From the NCBI GenBank assembly GCA_036266155.1, contig DATANR010000307.1, forward strand, positions 1 to 55,735: a stretch of 55,735 nucleotides of DNA. Reading direction: 5' to 3'. Positions 17,828 through 26,566 of this stretch are shown one piece after another (the first letter of the stretch is position 1; each line of letters opens with the position of its first letter). The stretch is from SIAJ01 sp036266155 (lineage in GTDB: Bacteria; Planctomycetota; Planctomycetia; Gemmatales; Gemmataceae). The notes under the pieces are model-generated. The model was not told the DNA's origin and did not search any database. It saw only the letters and a list, made by a program, of their open reading frames with translations. Position numbers and translations under genes: made by a program.

Positions 17828-19903
17828 TCAGTGTCCCGTCAACTCCGTCACCAACCCCGGCACATCGTACAGCTTCCGCAGCGCTTCCAGAATGCCGCGC
17901 GAGTGGACCGAGATGTGCCGGGCTTGCACGTCGGTGTAGACGAAGTTGCGGACCAGTCCGAAGCGGTTGCGGTCGAAGTTGATGCCGACGAACTCGCCGG
18001 CCCGGTTGAGCACCGGGCTGCCGGAGTTGCCGCCGATCGTGTCGGCCGTCGAGACGAAGTCGAACGGCGTGGCGAGGTCGAGCTTGGCCTTGCCGTCCGC
18101 CCAGCGCTTCGGCAGTTCGAATGGTTCCTTAAACTTCTGCTTCTCCGCGCGTTCGTAGACGCCGCCGAACGTTGTGGCGAATGGGACCTTCTGGCCCTCG
18201 GCCTCGTAACCTTGCACGACGCCATAGGCCAAGCGCAACGTGAACGTGGCATCCGGCGGGATCGACTTGCCGAGGAGGGCGAAGCGCACCTTGGCGATCT
18301 CGCCGTAGGCCTGGCGCTCCGGTTCCTCGACTTCGGTTTCGTAGCGCTTGCGCAGCTCGCGAGCCGCGGGGTCGATGGTGCGGGCGAAGACAATCATTGG
18401 GTCCGTGCTCGCTTCGATCGCCTTGACGCCGCCTTCGACCAGACGCTTGCGCTCGGCGGCATCGTAGAGCTTGCTGGCCAGCAATTCATCGACGCGCTGC
18501 GACGGCGACTTGCCGTTGAGCACCTTGAGCACCAGCGGATCGCCGCCGCCGAGCTGCTCCGCGAGAAACGTCAGCCCCGCCTGCAGTTTGGCGCGTTCCA
18601 GCTCCGGATAGATCGGGGCTGGCGAGAACAGTTCGAATTTGAGCGATTCGAGGTTGGAATCGCGGTACTCGCGCAAGCGTTCGCCGTTTGGCTTGTCGGC
18701 TTCAGAAGTGAGGCGCACGACATGTCGGGCGAAGGTGAACAACGTGCTCGGAAACGCGGTCCCGTTTTCGAGCAAGTTGTGCGGCTTCTCGAACGTGGCA
18801 TAGACATCCTGAACGTCGGCGATTCGACGAACTGCATCCCGGTAGTTCTTCTGATAAGGTTCCGAACCAGGTGTGATGATAACGATTTGCGGGAGCAATT
18901 GGTTATCGACCTGGGCCTTCATGTCGAGGACTTTCGGATCGAGCAGTCCCTGGTACTGCCCGCTGAACGCCTTGCGTGAATTGGCGACGCGGTGTAGATC
19001 AGTCGTCGCTTGTCGTTTGTTCTCGGGGGCGCGCTCGCCGTACTGAATGAGAGCCGCCTCCATGGCGCGCAGACGGGCCAGGGTGTACGGCAACGTGATG
19101 TCGCGGCGATGCTTCAGCTTCTCCATCGTCTCGAGCCGGTTGGTCGTGCCGGGGTGGCCGGTGACAAAGACGAGGTCGCCTTCCTTCGCGCCTTCGGCGC
19201 TGAACTTGAACCAGTGTCTCACCTGAGCGGGCTTGCCGTCGACGTAGGCGCGGAAGAAAGAGATGTCGAGGTTGAAGCGCGGGAACTCGAAGTTGTCGAC
19301 GTCGCCGCCAAAGGCCGCGATCTTCTCTTCGGGAGCGAACACGAGCCGCACGTCCGTGTACTTCGTGTAGCGGTATAGATGATAGGCCCCGCCCTGATAG
19401 AGCGTCACCACGTCGGAGCGCAGAGCCGTCTTCTCCGTCGAATATTTTTCGATTGCCGACATCTTGGCCCGGCGGGCGGCGAAGGCCTCGGCCGGCTTCA
19501 TCTCCGGCTTGACGGCCCCGTTTACCTGATCGGTCACGTCGTCGATCCATTGCAAAACATTCAGTTCCAGGTCCGGGCACTTCAACTCGTCGGCCTGCGT
19601 CTTGGCGGCGAAGCCGTCACGGAACAGATCGCGTTCGGGCGTCGACAGCTTTTGCAGCGCATCCGCCCCGATATGGTGGTTGGTGATGATCAAGCCGTTC
19701 GGCGACACGAAGCTGCCGGAGCCGCCGTTGTTGAAGCGCACGGACGCGAGTCGGGCGTGTTCGAGCCAGGCGTCGGTGAGGTCGAAGCCGTACTTCTCCT
19801 TGAGCCGATCGCGCGGCGGATCGTTGAGCAACCACATGCCCTCATCGGAAAACACCGGCATTGCGAAGGTCCCCAAAAGCAGAATGGCGAGATGCGTGCG
19901 CAT
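17828..19903 (-). CDS. S46 family dipeptidyl-peptidase, DPP11-like specificity residue
   Basis: 691 residues, the normal S46 length. A signal peptide (MRTHLAILLLGTFAMPVFS) opens at ATG 19903, followed by the family's DEGMW. The chymotrypsin-like triad is visible: His in SPNGLIITNHHIGA (H76/H77), Asp in FGGDVDNFEFPR, and Ser627 in IGGNSGSPV. The residue 18 after the serine is Arg (GINFDRN); in the Porphyromonas enzymes Arg at this place marks DPP11 (Asp/Glu at P1) and Gly marks DPP7. It would clip dipeptides from peptides in the periplasm. It stands near a PQQ-propeller gene on the same strand, separated by a palindrome. Confidence 0.88.
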   Translation of the reverse strand: MRTHLAILLLGTFAMPVFSDEGMWLLNDPPRDRLKEKYGFDLTDAWLEHARLASVRFNNGGSGSFVSPNGLIITNHHIGADALQKLSTPERDLFRDGFAAKTQADELKCPDLELNVLQWIDDVTDQVNGAVKPEMKPAEAFAARRAKMSAIEKYSTEKTALRSDVVTLYQGGAYHLYRYTKYTDVRLVFAPEEKIAAFGGDVDNFEFPRFNLDISFFRAYVDGKPAQVRHWFKFSAEGAKEGDLVFVTGHPGTTNRLETMEKLKHRRDITLPYTLARLRAMEAALIQYGERAPENKRQATTDLHRVANSRKAFSGQYQGLLDPKVLDMKAQVDNQLLPQIVIITPGSEPYQKNYRDAVRRIADVQDVYATFEKPHNLLENGTAFPSTLFTFARHVVRLTSEADKPNGERLREYRDSNLESLKFELFSPAPIYPELERAKLQAGLTFLAEQLGGGDPLVLKVLNGKSPSQRVDELLASKLYDAAERKRLVEGGVKAIEASTDPMIVFARTIDPAARELRKRYETEVEEPERQAYGEIAKVRFALLGKSIPPDATFTLRLAYGVVQGYEAEGQKVPFATTFGGVYERAEKQKFKEPFELPKRWADGKAKLDLATPFDFVSTADTIGGNSGSPVLNRAGEFVGINFDRNRFGLVRNFVYTDVQARHISVHSRGILEALRKLYDVPGLVTELTGH

Positions 19904-19958
19904 GATGGAAATCCGGAAAGGGCGGTGACGAAGGGAATGATAGAGGTGATCAGTCCGA

Positions 19959-19995
19959 CGTTTAGCGGGCGTCCCGTCGGGACGCCCGCTAAACG
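19959..19995. terminator. Perfect 17-bp hairpin between the PQQ and S46 genes
   Basis: Arms 19959-19975 and 19979-19995 pair perfectly over a 3-nt loop. It lies six bases beyond the stop of the minus-strand PQQ gene and before the S46 gene, so it can terminate the former. Also a plausible dispersed palindrome. Confidence 0.65.
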
Positions 19996-20000
19996 GTATG

Positions 20001-21245
20001 TCACTTCTTCGCCGACACACACCACAAAAACTTGTACCCACGAATGAGCAACTCCCCATCGGCGATGGCGATCGACGCCAGCACGGTGTCGGGCAGCTTG
20101 TTGCGGGCCAGCACGTCCATCTTCGCGGGGTCGGCTTTCAGGACCACTGTTTCGCCGTCGCGGCTGGTGACGTACATGCGGTCCCCGGCCCGGACGAGCG
20201 AGCCCCACGTCGAACCCATGAGGCGTTCTTGTTTCCACAGGTCCTTGCCCGTTTTCAATTCGAAGCACGAGGCCAGTCCGGGCTCGTTGACAAGGTACGC
20301 ATGATCGCCGACGACAACCGCTGAGCCGATGCGTTGCGGGTTCCGTGGATGATGCCACAGGCGTTCTTTCGTCATGTCTCCGGTGCCGCCCGCTTTCACC
20401 GCCAGGGCCGAGCCGCCGTAGCCCGACATGGCGATCACGGTTCCGTCCGGCGCCAGCACGGGCGAGGTGTAGACCAGCTCCGTGAGCCCATCGCAGTGCC
20501 AGAGTTCCTTGCCGGTCTTGGGGTCAAAGCTCTTCATGGACTTGGGAACGCTGAGCAGGAGTTCTTCGCGGTCGCCGATCTTGGCGATGACGGGGGTGCT
20601 CCATGAGCCGATCCACTTGTCGCCTTTCTTGAGGCCGCTGTCGCCGCCCGCTTCTTCATGGCGCCAGACCTCGTCGCCGGTCTTCTTGTTGAGCGCGATC
20701 AGGAATTGCCGTTCGCCGGGGCCGCACCAGAGGATGACGTGGTCGCCATGCAGGACCGGCGACGACGCGTTGCCCCAGATATGGATGAACTCGCCGAGGT
20801 CCTTCCGCCAGAGTTCCTTGCCGTTGAAGTCGACGCAAAAGAGACCGGCGGACCCGAGACTCGTGATGACGCGCTCACCGTCGGTTACGCAGGTCGCCGA
20901 GCCGAACGGGTTGGTGTCGTGCGTCGGCTCCGCGCCGGCAAAGTCGATGTACGTGCCCCACTTCACCTTGCCGGTCGCGCGGTCGATGCACAGGATGCCG
21001 CGCTTGGTTCCCTTATTCGTCGCCTGCGTCAGGAAGATGTTGTCGCCCCAGACGACCGGCGACGCGTTGCCCGTGTCCGGCAGCGGCGTCTTCCAGCGGA
21101 TGTGTTCGGTCGGCCCCCACGTCAGCGGGAGGTCCTTCGCTGTCGATTGGCCGAGGCCGTTCGCGCCACGCCAGCCGGGCCAATTCTCGGCATGGCTCGT
21201 TGAGAGAAGGATCAGGAGCGCGCAAAGGGAGAGAGAGGTTTTCAT
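20001..21245 (-). CDS. PQQ-like beta-propeller protein, secreted
   Basis: 414 residues from ATG 21245 with a signal peptide (LCALLILLSTSHA) followed by the planctomycete NWPGWRGANGLGQS motif. Propeller blades repeat the pattern ASPVVWGDNIFLT, LCIDRATGKVKW, LFCVDFNGKELWRKDL, SFDPKTGKELWHCDGL, CFELKTGKDLWKQ, as in PQQ-dependent dehydrogenases and BamB. No quinoprotein active-site pair is evident, so a structural or binding role is as likely as catalysis. The start lies two bases after the stop of the TerB gene, so the two are translationally coupled. Confidence 0.82.
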   Translation of the reverse strand: MKTSLSLCALLILLSTSHAENWPGWRGANGLGQSTAKDLPLTWGPTEHIRWKTPLPDTGNASPVVWGDNIFLTQATNKGTKRGILCIDRATGKVKWGTYIDFAGAEPTHDTNPFGSATCVTDGERVITSLGSAGLFCVDFNGKELWRKDLGEFIHIWGNASSPVLHGDHVILWCGPGERQFLIALNKKTGDEVWRHEEAGGDSGLKKGDKWIGSWSTPVIAKIGDREELLLSVPKSMKSFDPKTGKELWHCDGLTELVYTSPVLAPDGTVIAMSGYGGSALAVKAGGTGDMTKERLWHHPRNPQRIGSAVVVGDHAYLVNEPGLASCFELKTGKDLWKQERLMGSTWGSLVRAGDRMYVTSRDGETVVLKADPAKMDVLARNKLPDTVLASIAIADGELLIRGYKFLWCVSAKK

Positions 21246-21247
21246 GC

Positions 21248-21694
21248 CTAGCCCTTGTTCTTGGTAATCATGACTTCGACGATGCTCAGGGCCGTGTCGG
21301 AATCGAGGTCGAGGGCCCGTTGCAGGTGTTCCAGGAAGGCGCGCTCGGCGTCTTCGACGACGCCGTCGGCGAGGATCAAATCGCAGGCGTTGGCGAAGGC
21401 GCAATCGCGCAGCTCTGGAGGTAAGACGGCAGCACAGCGGTCGGCCATGCCGATGACGCCGTCGCGCTTCACCATGCGGAACAGGATGTCGGCCATCTGC
21501 CGCCAACGGCCGTCGGTCAAGTCGGCAAAGAGCTTCATGCGCCCGAGATGCGTTCGGAGTTCGGCAACCTCCTGGCGGCCGGCATGCCCATCGCAGGCGG
21601 CCGCGGCCATCAGGATGCCGGCGAACGCCTCCGCTTCCGTGAGGTTGCGCCGGTCCGCCGCCTTGTCGCCGAACAGGTTGTCGAACAGGCCCAT
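21248..21694 (-). CDS. TerB-family protein
   Basis: 148 residues. MGLFDNLFGD starts at ATG 21694, then a compact helical TerB-like domain: EAFAGILMAAAACDGHAGRQEVAEL, then a second half DCAFANACDLILADGVVEDAERAFLEHL, with the acidic D-G pairs that bind metal in TerB. TerB domains occur in tellurite resistance and in many stress and membrane-linked systems. It is the first gene of a two-gene unit with the PQQ propeller, and divergent from the DUF2007 gene. Confidence 0.78.
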   Translation of the reverse strand: MGLFDNLFGDKAADRRNLTEAEAFAGILMAAAACDGHAGRQEVAELRTHLGRMKLFADLTDGRWRQMADILFRMVKRDGVIGMADRCAAVLPPELRDCAFANACDLILADGVVEDAERAFLEHLQRALDLDSDTALSIVEVMITKNKG

Positions 21695-21821
21695 CGGCCA
21701 GACTCCCGGGGCGGGTGAAGGAGACTCTAACCGGCTGACGACGGGAGTCAAGGAAGCGGACGCTGGCGTTGACCAGAGCCTGCGATTATGATGGGCTCGC
21801 GTATCGCTTCGGAGATCGCCG

Positions 21822-22394
21822 ATGCCTGAAGAGTTGGTCACTGCCGCTGTGTTTGGGGATTTCACGCAGGCGGAAGCAGTCCGATTACTTTTGAATGCCG
21901 AAGGAGTCCCCGCGTTCTTCGCCAACGAAACAATGGCAGGGAGTCTGTTCGTGGTAGCAGCGGCGGTGGGTGGGATCAAGTTGGAGGTTCCGGCTTCTCG
22001 ACTCACCGATTCTCTGCGCATATTCGACGAACAAATGCCAAGCGAAGCCGGGAACGCGGAATGGACAGACGTTGATGTTGGCCGTCCGGATGACGCGGAA
22101 CAAAAAGGGTCGAGCCAGCAAGTGGTGCCACTGCCCGCCGAATCGGAATCCCCGTCGCGGAGGCTGACGATTCGCGAGCAACGTGCCGACCGACTCCTTC
22201 GTGGCACTCTCTTTGGCTTCTTTTGCTTTCCTGTCTTGCTCCTGACGTTTTGGCGGCTCGTTCAGGTGTTCGTATCAGATGAGCGCTTAGACCCGCAGTA
22301 TCGACGAAAGGCTCAGTGGGCTGGAATCTTGATCGTCCCGCTCACATTTCTCGCGCTGAGGGGTTACCGAATGTTAATCTTTGGATCGTTTTGA
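21822..22394 (+). CDS. DUF2007 domain protein with two membrane helices
   Basis: 190 residues. The N-terminal domain (about 3-72) fits DUF2007, a putative signal-transducing fold: LVTAAVFGDFTQAEAVRLLLNAEGVPAFFAN and GIKLEVPASRLTDSLRIFDE. After an acidic linker (about 75-120), two hydrophobic helices follow (GTLFGFFCFPVLLLTFW and WAGILIVPLTFLALRGY). The gene is visibly less GC-rich than its neighbours. It is divergent from the TerB gene, 127 bases away. Function unknown. Confidence 0.72.
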   Translation: MPEELVTAAVFGDFTQAEAVRLLLNAEGVPAFFANETMAGSLFVVAAAVGGIKLEVPASRLTDSLRIFDEQMPSEAGNAEWTDVDVGRPDDAEQKGSSQQVVPLPAESESPSRRLTIREQRADRLLRGTLFGFFCFPVLLLTFWRLVQVFVSDERLDPQYRRKAQWAGILIVPLTFLALRGYRMLIFGSF

Positions 22395-22903
22395 TTCAGC
22401 TGACACGATCATCAGGTTCGGAACCAAAAGAAAGCTAACTGACCATCGCGAGGAATCTGCAAATCCCGCGATCATTTATCGGTACCTTCGGCCGTGCCTT
22501 CAAAAAACTGGTCTCACATCTCGCCGCGCGCGGTTGGTGCCGCGATACTCACCAAGCCCCACCGGCAGTGTGCCGACGGGATTCGCACCTTGACTTGGAG
22601 GTCATCGTCCGTGTGGGTGTCGCGTCAGGATTGGCCGGGGGTTGTATCGACTGATCCATCCTGGGGTTCCGGGAGACGCACGGGGGCTGCACCGAACAAG
22701 TGCCCCTGACGACGGCTGGCGGAGTCGGCCGAAAGCAACTGTGTCTTGTACCAACGTGGTCGAGAGAGGTTTGCCCGGAAACGGTCACGTTTGCCACTGT
22801 CGAATTCGGTCCGCCGGCTGGGAACTGGCGGACCACCTGTCCGGCCGGCACGCACTCCCCGACCCCGGGAAGGCGAGCCGGCCGGCGGCGTTTTGCATCT
22901 CGA
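22395..22903. other. 509-bp intergenic region, no gene recognised
   Basis: Open frames exist on both strands but their translations have no recognisable motifs. A tRNA T-arm-like string on the minus strand (near 22578-22600) does not extend to a full cloverleaf. Nothing else is supported. Confidence 0.5.
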
Positions 22904-23416
22904 TTATGCCCCAGAACCATGCAGTTTTCGCAGCGTCTCGACTGGGAGAAACAGGTGATGCGGATTGTCCACGAACGGAAGGAATCCGAAACGGCCGTAG
23001 AATCGGGCCGCTTCATCGTCGATGGCCGATGTGGTTAAGGCGAAGACGCCGACTTGGTTGGCAGTTCGCACACAGCGAATGGAAGCATCGATGAGTAGGT
23101 CCCCACCGAGATGTTTCCCTTGCGCTGAACGGTCGACAGCCAACCGGCCCAGAAGCACCACGCCAATCGGATGTCGTGGAAGCTTCTTCGCGTGCTTTAC
23201 CGGCAACCGTGCAGGTTCCACGCTGCCGGCGGCTAATGTGTAGTATCCGACCGCCACGGGGCTACCTGCAGCCACCGCAACAAACGTCCTGCCAATCTCC
23301 TTTCGCTCATATTGACCAGCGTGCGAACGCAGGAACTCGTTCAAAGGCGGCTTGCCGCAATCGAACGCATCCCGGATGTGGTCTTTGCCGAGCGCCTCGA
23401 TGACCCAATTAGCCAT
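22904..23416 (-). CDS. GNAT-family toxin (TacT/AtaT-like)
   Basis: 170 residues. The layout matches tRNA-acetylating GNAT toxins: FDCGKPPLNEFLRSHAGQYERK at the N-terminus, FVAVAAGSPVAVGYYTLAAGSV, then VVLLGRLAVDRSAQGKHLGGDLLIDA (acetyl-CoA loop QGKHLG), and ARFYGRFGFLPF near the end, where the Tyr is the usual catalytic position. Known members acetylate the amino acid on charged tRNA. Its ATG overlaps the antitoxin stop by eight bases. Target tRNA cannot be read from sequence. Confidence 0.85.
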   Translation of the reverse strand: MANWVIEALGKDHIRDAFDCGKPPLNEFLRSHAGQYERKEIGRTFVAVAAGSPVAVGYYTLAAGSVEPARLPVKHAKKLPRHPIGVVLLGRLAVDRSAQGKHLGGDLLIDASIRCVRTANQVGVFALTTSAIDDEAARFYGRFGFLPFVDNPHHLFLPVETLRKLHGSGA

Positions 23417-23687
23417 GACGTTTCTTGTACCCGGCGAGCGCCTTTTTCAAAGCTGCGTTTGGCGCCGGTGGGTTGTCGAGCGCATCGAGAAAGCGCTTCC
23501 AATCGCGTGGAGACAGGCGGATTGGCCCTTCTTCCGGAAATTGAACCTCATCTTCGGGAACAACGCGTGCTTTGCGGATCCGGATCTCGGTATCGCTCAC
23601 TTGTTCGATGAGAACGGTTGATTCGGCAAATGCCTTGGGCAAGGTAATTCGCCCCTTTGCGTCGATAGTTCGCGTTTCCGTCAGCAT
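23409..23687 (-). CDS. AbrB/MazE-type antitoxin with a DUF1778-like tail
   Basis: 92 residues from ATG 23687, chosen because GGGAGG lies seven bases upstream. Residues about 1-50 form an AbrB/SpoVT swapped-hairpin DNA-binding domain (TRTIDAKGRITLPKAFAEST, then DTEIRIRKARVV). Residues about 58-92 (IRLSPRDWKRFLDALDNPP, then PNAALKKAL) match the toxin-neutralising tail normally found behind a ribbon-helix-helix domain in DUF1778/TacA antitoxins. It would silence the overlapping GNAT toxin and autoregulate the pair. The swap of DNA-binding domain is unusual to me. Confidence 0.8.
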   Translation of the reverse strand: MLTETRTIDAKGRITLPKAFAESTVLIEQVSDTEIRIRKARVVPEDEVQFPEEGPIRLSPRDWKRFLDALDNPPAPNAALKKALAGYKKRHG

Positions 23688-23756
23688 TTGTAGGCCTCCC
23701 ACGTCATCCTAATTTGAAGTGGGAGCAAACTCAAGTGGGATTCACCCACCTAAGCC

Positions 23757-25850
23757 TTATTCCCGCCGCGCCTCCACCCCCACCGTCGCCAGCCGGCGCA
23801 GCAACTCTTCCACATCTTCATCCGCCACCGCCACCGTTCCTGGCCCGAGGCGATCTTCCAATAAGTCCGCCGTCTCCGGCCACTGGCAAATGCCGTCCGT
23901 CACGGCTTCCGACGGGAGCGTCAGCACAAGTCGCCGGCGCAGTTCGCCGTTGAGGCCGCCGCTGCCGGCGAAGAGCAAGCGTGCGCTCGCGGACAGCGGT
24001 TCGCCAGCGCGGTTCAGGCTCCATTGCTCCAACTCATTGAGCGTCAATCCTTGCTCGCGTGCCGTCCGGGCCGTCGTCGGCGTGATGCGATAGCGGCGCT
24101 CCGGCCCGTCACCAGCAATCGGCTCGCCGATGCGGGCCAGCTCCGCTTCGAGCAAAAGGTCGGCGTTAGCGACGTCCACGGTAAAGGTCACGCCGTCGTT
24201 CGCGAACGTCACGCACTTCTGCGGCTTGGCTTCGTAGTCGCGGTTGCCGAGCAGTCGAAAGTGCTTGTAGTCGACTTCGCCGTTCGCGATGCCGATGCGA
24301 TCGGTGACCTTCTGCGCGATCAGCCCGCGGGTGACGGCATCTTCCAGGTCGGCCGTGGACTGGAATTCCAGCAGCGTCGCGGCGGTGTGAACGGTGATTC
24401 GTTCGCGCTTGCCCGCCCAGCGCCGCACCAGATCGAGCACGTTGGCTGGTACAGGATGCCCGCTGTGTTGTTGCAGCACGGTCACCACGTCCGCGAGCGT
24501 CAACCCCGACTCCAGCCCACGATAAACGCCCTCGGCCGACAGCCCGAGCGTGCAGGCCGGGCCGATCATCTTCCAGTCGCCGAAGCGCGAGAGCTTACCG
24601 ATCAGCCCCGCCGTGAGCCCTTGCCGATACGCAATCACGTCGCCGTTCGGCTGCACGACCAGACCGCGCGTGAACGGATTGCCCAGGTCCGGCGCCGGTC
24701 CACCCGCCAGAAGATGCCGCCCGATGTTCGTGAGTCGCACCCACCAACCTTCACCGTCCTGCGCCGCCTCGACGAACCGCAACGGCAACGCCCAGCCGAG
24801 GAACATCGCCTCCATCCAGGCTTCACCCTCGTCCGTGCCGTCAGACAGTGTTGACGCCCATGACGGATGCCGCGGAAACAGGTGCGCGGCAATATCCGAC
24901 GGGTGCGTCCAGATGCCCTCCGGCTGTGCCGCGAGCAAGAGCATCGCCGGCAGCGCGACGGTTGCGAACGGCTCGCCGCCTTCATTCAAGAAGTATCCGC
25001 GCTGCGGGTCCCAGTGGCTCACGGCCGGCAGGGCGCTCCACAAGTCCGCGATCGCCGGCAGCAGTCCCGCGTTCCACGACAACGGGAAATCGCCGGCCCG
25101 CAACTCGCCATCTTGCGGCACGAACACGCCGGCGGCCATGCCGAGGCTCATCACGAGCACGCCGGTGTCCGGTACCTCAATGGCCGGGTCCGGCATCGGC
25201 GCTGCCAGGAGCGGATCTTCCTGCAAGCGCTGCAAATCGCGCTTGAAGAGCGCGTTCGCCTGCGTCAGCCGGATCGGGGCGGCTCGGAGTTGTTGCCACA
25301 GAACCCCGAGCCGTAACAGCCACTCGAAACCGTCGGCGACATGAATGACGCGTGGATCGAACTTCTTGCCAGGCAATTGCGGCAAGCCCGTGCCATCGCG
25401 GGCGGCGCGCTCGGCGACCGACGGCGGCACATAAACGCGCGCGTTCGTCGGCGCTGTGCCGAGCCACTCCTCCCATGCTCGAATCGGCCGCCCCTCGTCC
25501 GGCAGCAACGGCACGGCCAGGCCCGCGTCGAGCAGCGTGTGAATTGGCGTCAGCCCTTCGTTATGGCCGAGCGTGGCAAGCAGCGCCAGGAGTTGACCGA
25601 CCGGCCATTCCGCCCTACGACTGAGCCCGATCGCTGCGAGCAATTGCTGCGCGGCGACCGGCAACTCCTTAAGCCGCCGATCGAGGACCGGAGCATTGCC
25701 GAGCGTATCGACAGCGCGTGTGATCAGCTCATCGGCCGGCCACTGACTACGGGGTTTGAACAGCCGGGCCGCGACCGCCCGGAGAAGAGTTTCGTCGTAC
25801 CGGGCCAGCGCGGCACCCACCGCGGCAGCCCAGTCGGGATCAGATTGCAT
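23757..25850 (-). CDS. Helicase-associated (XPB/Ssl2-like, Helicase_C_3) protein without a motor
   Basis: 697 residues from ATG 25850. I recognise the bacterial 'helicase-associated domain' family: winged-helix-like repeats through the first 400 residues, then RGLVVQPNGDVIAYRQGLT and LSRFGDWKMIG, followed by YRGLESGLTLADVVTVLQQHSGHPVP and LLEFQSTADLEDAV. There is no Walker A or DEAD box, so it is not a helicase alone. In other bacteria this family often accompanies an XPB helicase; none is in this window. A 78-residue protein is encoded 17 bases upstream on the same strand. Confidence 0.72.
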   Translation of the reverse strand: MQSDPDWAAAVGAALARYDETLLRAVAARLFKPRSQWPADELITRAVDTLGNAPVLDRRLKELPVAAQQLLAAIGLSRRAEWPVGQLLALLATLGHNEGLTPIHTLLDAGLAVPLLPDEGRPIRAWEEWLGTAPTNARVYVPPSVAERAARDGTGLPQLPGKKFDPRVIHVADGFEWLLRLGVLWQQLRAAPIRLTQANALFKRDLQRLQEDPLLAAPMPDPAIEVPDTGVLVMSLGMAAGVFVPQDGELRAGDFPLSWNAGLLPAIADLWSALPAVSHWDPQRGYFLNEGGEPFATVALPAMLLLAAQPEGIWTHPSDIAAHLFPRHPSWASTLSDGTDEGEAWMEAMFLGWALPLRFVEAAQDGEGWWVRLTNIGRHLLAGGPAPDLGNPFTRGLVVQPNGDVIAYRQGLTAGLIGKLSRFGDWKMIGPACTLGLSAEGVYRGLESGLTLADVVTVLQQHSGHPVPANVLDLVRRWAGKRERITVHTAATLLEFQSTADLEDAVTRGLIAQKVTDRIGIANGEVDYKHFRLLGNRDYEAKPQKCVTFANDGVTFTVDVANADLLLEAELARIGEPIAGDGPERRYRITPTTARTAREQGLTLNELEQWSLNRAGEPLSASARLLFAGSGGLNGELRRRLVLTLPSEAVTDGICQWPETADLLEDRLGPGTVAVADEDVEELLRRLATVGVEARRE

Positions 25851-25867
25851 TCTGAACAGGATACGGA

Positions 25868-26104
25868 TCAGCCCGACTTGCCGACCACCTGCGGCGTGTG
25901 ACCCATCTTGCGAAGTTCGTCGATCACCAACTCCAGCCGCCCCGGCTTCACCAGCAACGCCCGATCCGCGAGCCGCCCGGCAACCTCTTGCGCGAGCTTC
26001 TTGCGCGCCAGCAATTCCTCGGCAAGCACCGCGTCCTCGGTGAGAACGACACACACACGCCGATGCAACTTGACCGGCAACCGGGCGGCAGGGGAATCAG
26101 ACAT
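25868..26104 (-). CDS. Small protein, unknown, upstream of the helicase-associated gene
   Basis: 78 residues from ATG 26104 (MSDSPAARLP). It is predicted mostly helical, with LAEELLARKKLAQEVAGRL and a C-terminal LELVIDELRKMGHTPQVVG. No family recognised. The 17-base gap and shared strand suggest co-transcription with the helicase-associated gene. Codon use looks like a real gene of this genome. Confidence 0.55.
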   Translation of the reverse strand: MSDSPAARLPVKLHRRVCVVLTEDAVLAEELLARKKLAQEVAGRLADRALLVKPGRLELVIDELRKMGHTPQVVGKSG

Positions 26105-26331
26105 GAGGGTGTTGTAGCGATCCAAATTGCATTGCGTCCAGGAATACTCACACACTCCTGTTTGCAGTGAATTGCGCCGTCCGCAAGCGTCCGTGGTAGT
26201 TTTGGCCAGTTAAGGGGTAAGGTCGCCAACGTTTTTGTAATGCACCCCTGTCGGATTTTGTCTAGTTATGGTTTCGTTGCAAACCCCATCGACATCGGCG
26301 GTCTGTCAAATGCATTGCATCGGACGCGTAC
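26105..26331. other. Intergenic DNA with a dispersed word pair
   Basis: No gene seen. GGTAAGGTCGCCAA (26216-26229) and GTTTCGTTGCA (26271-26281) repeat, in order, the words found at 13091-13152. This is the start of a 668-bp gene-poor stretch that also holds two gene remnants. Confidence 0.45.
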
Positions 26332-26517
26332 TCACAGCGTCGTCACCGTGTCGCCCGGCCCGGTGCCGTCGTACTTGTCTAGGGCGTTGACGGTTAACCA
26401 GCCGTTGCCCTTCGTCTTTCCGCACACCATGTCCTTGACAAGGGTCGAACGTGCCGCTTTCGCCCCGGTCTCCACGCCGTCGCGAATCGGTCGGCGTAAC
26501 TCGGCGGCCGAGCCCAA
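26332..26517 (-). pseudogene. Possible C-terminal remnant of an unknown protein
   Basis: A 61-codon frame ends MVCGKTKGNGWLTVNALDKY, then DGTGPGDTVTTL. The composition looks like a genuine protein C-terminus and not random GC-rich sequence, but I do not recognise the family and there is no good ribosome site. Probably gene debris. Confidence 0.3.
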
Positions 26518-26566
26518 GGTGGCTGACCGACTTCACCAAGCCCCGGATTCGGTTTCGCTTGCGACA

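Noticed and set aside
22560..22620. Second tRNA-like string (GCGAATCCCGTC, minus strand)
   Set aside because: A T-arm resemblance and a short anticodon-like stem exist, but no matching acceptor stem was found at the right distance.
22642..23094. 150-codon plus-strand frame overlapping the GNAT toxin
   Set aside because: Its second half is the antisense of the toxin gene and the first half has no recognisable motif.
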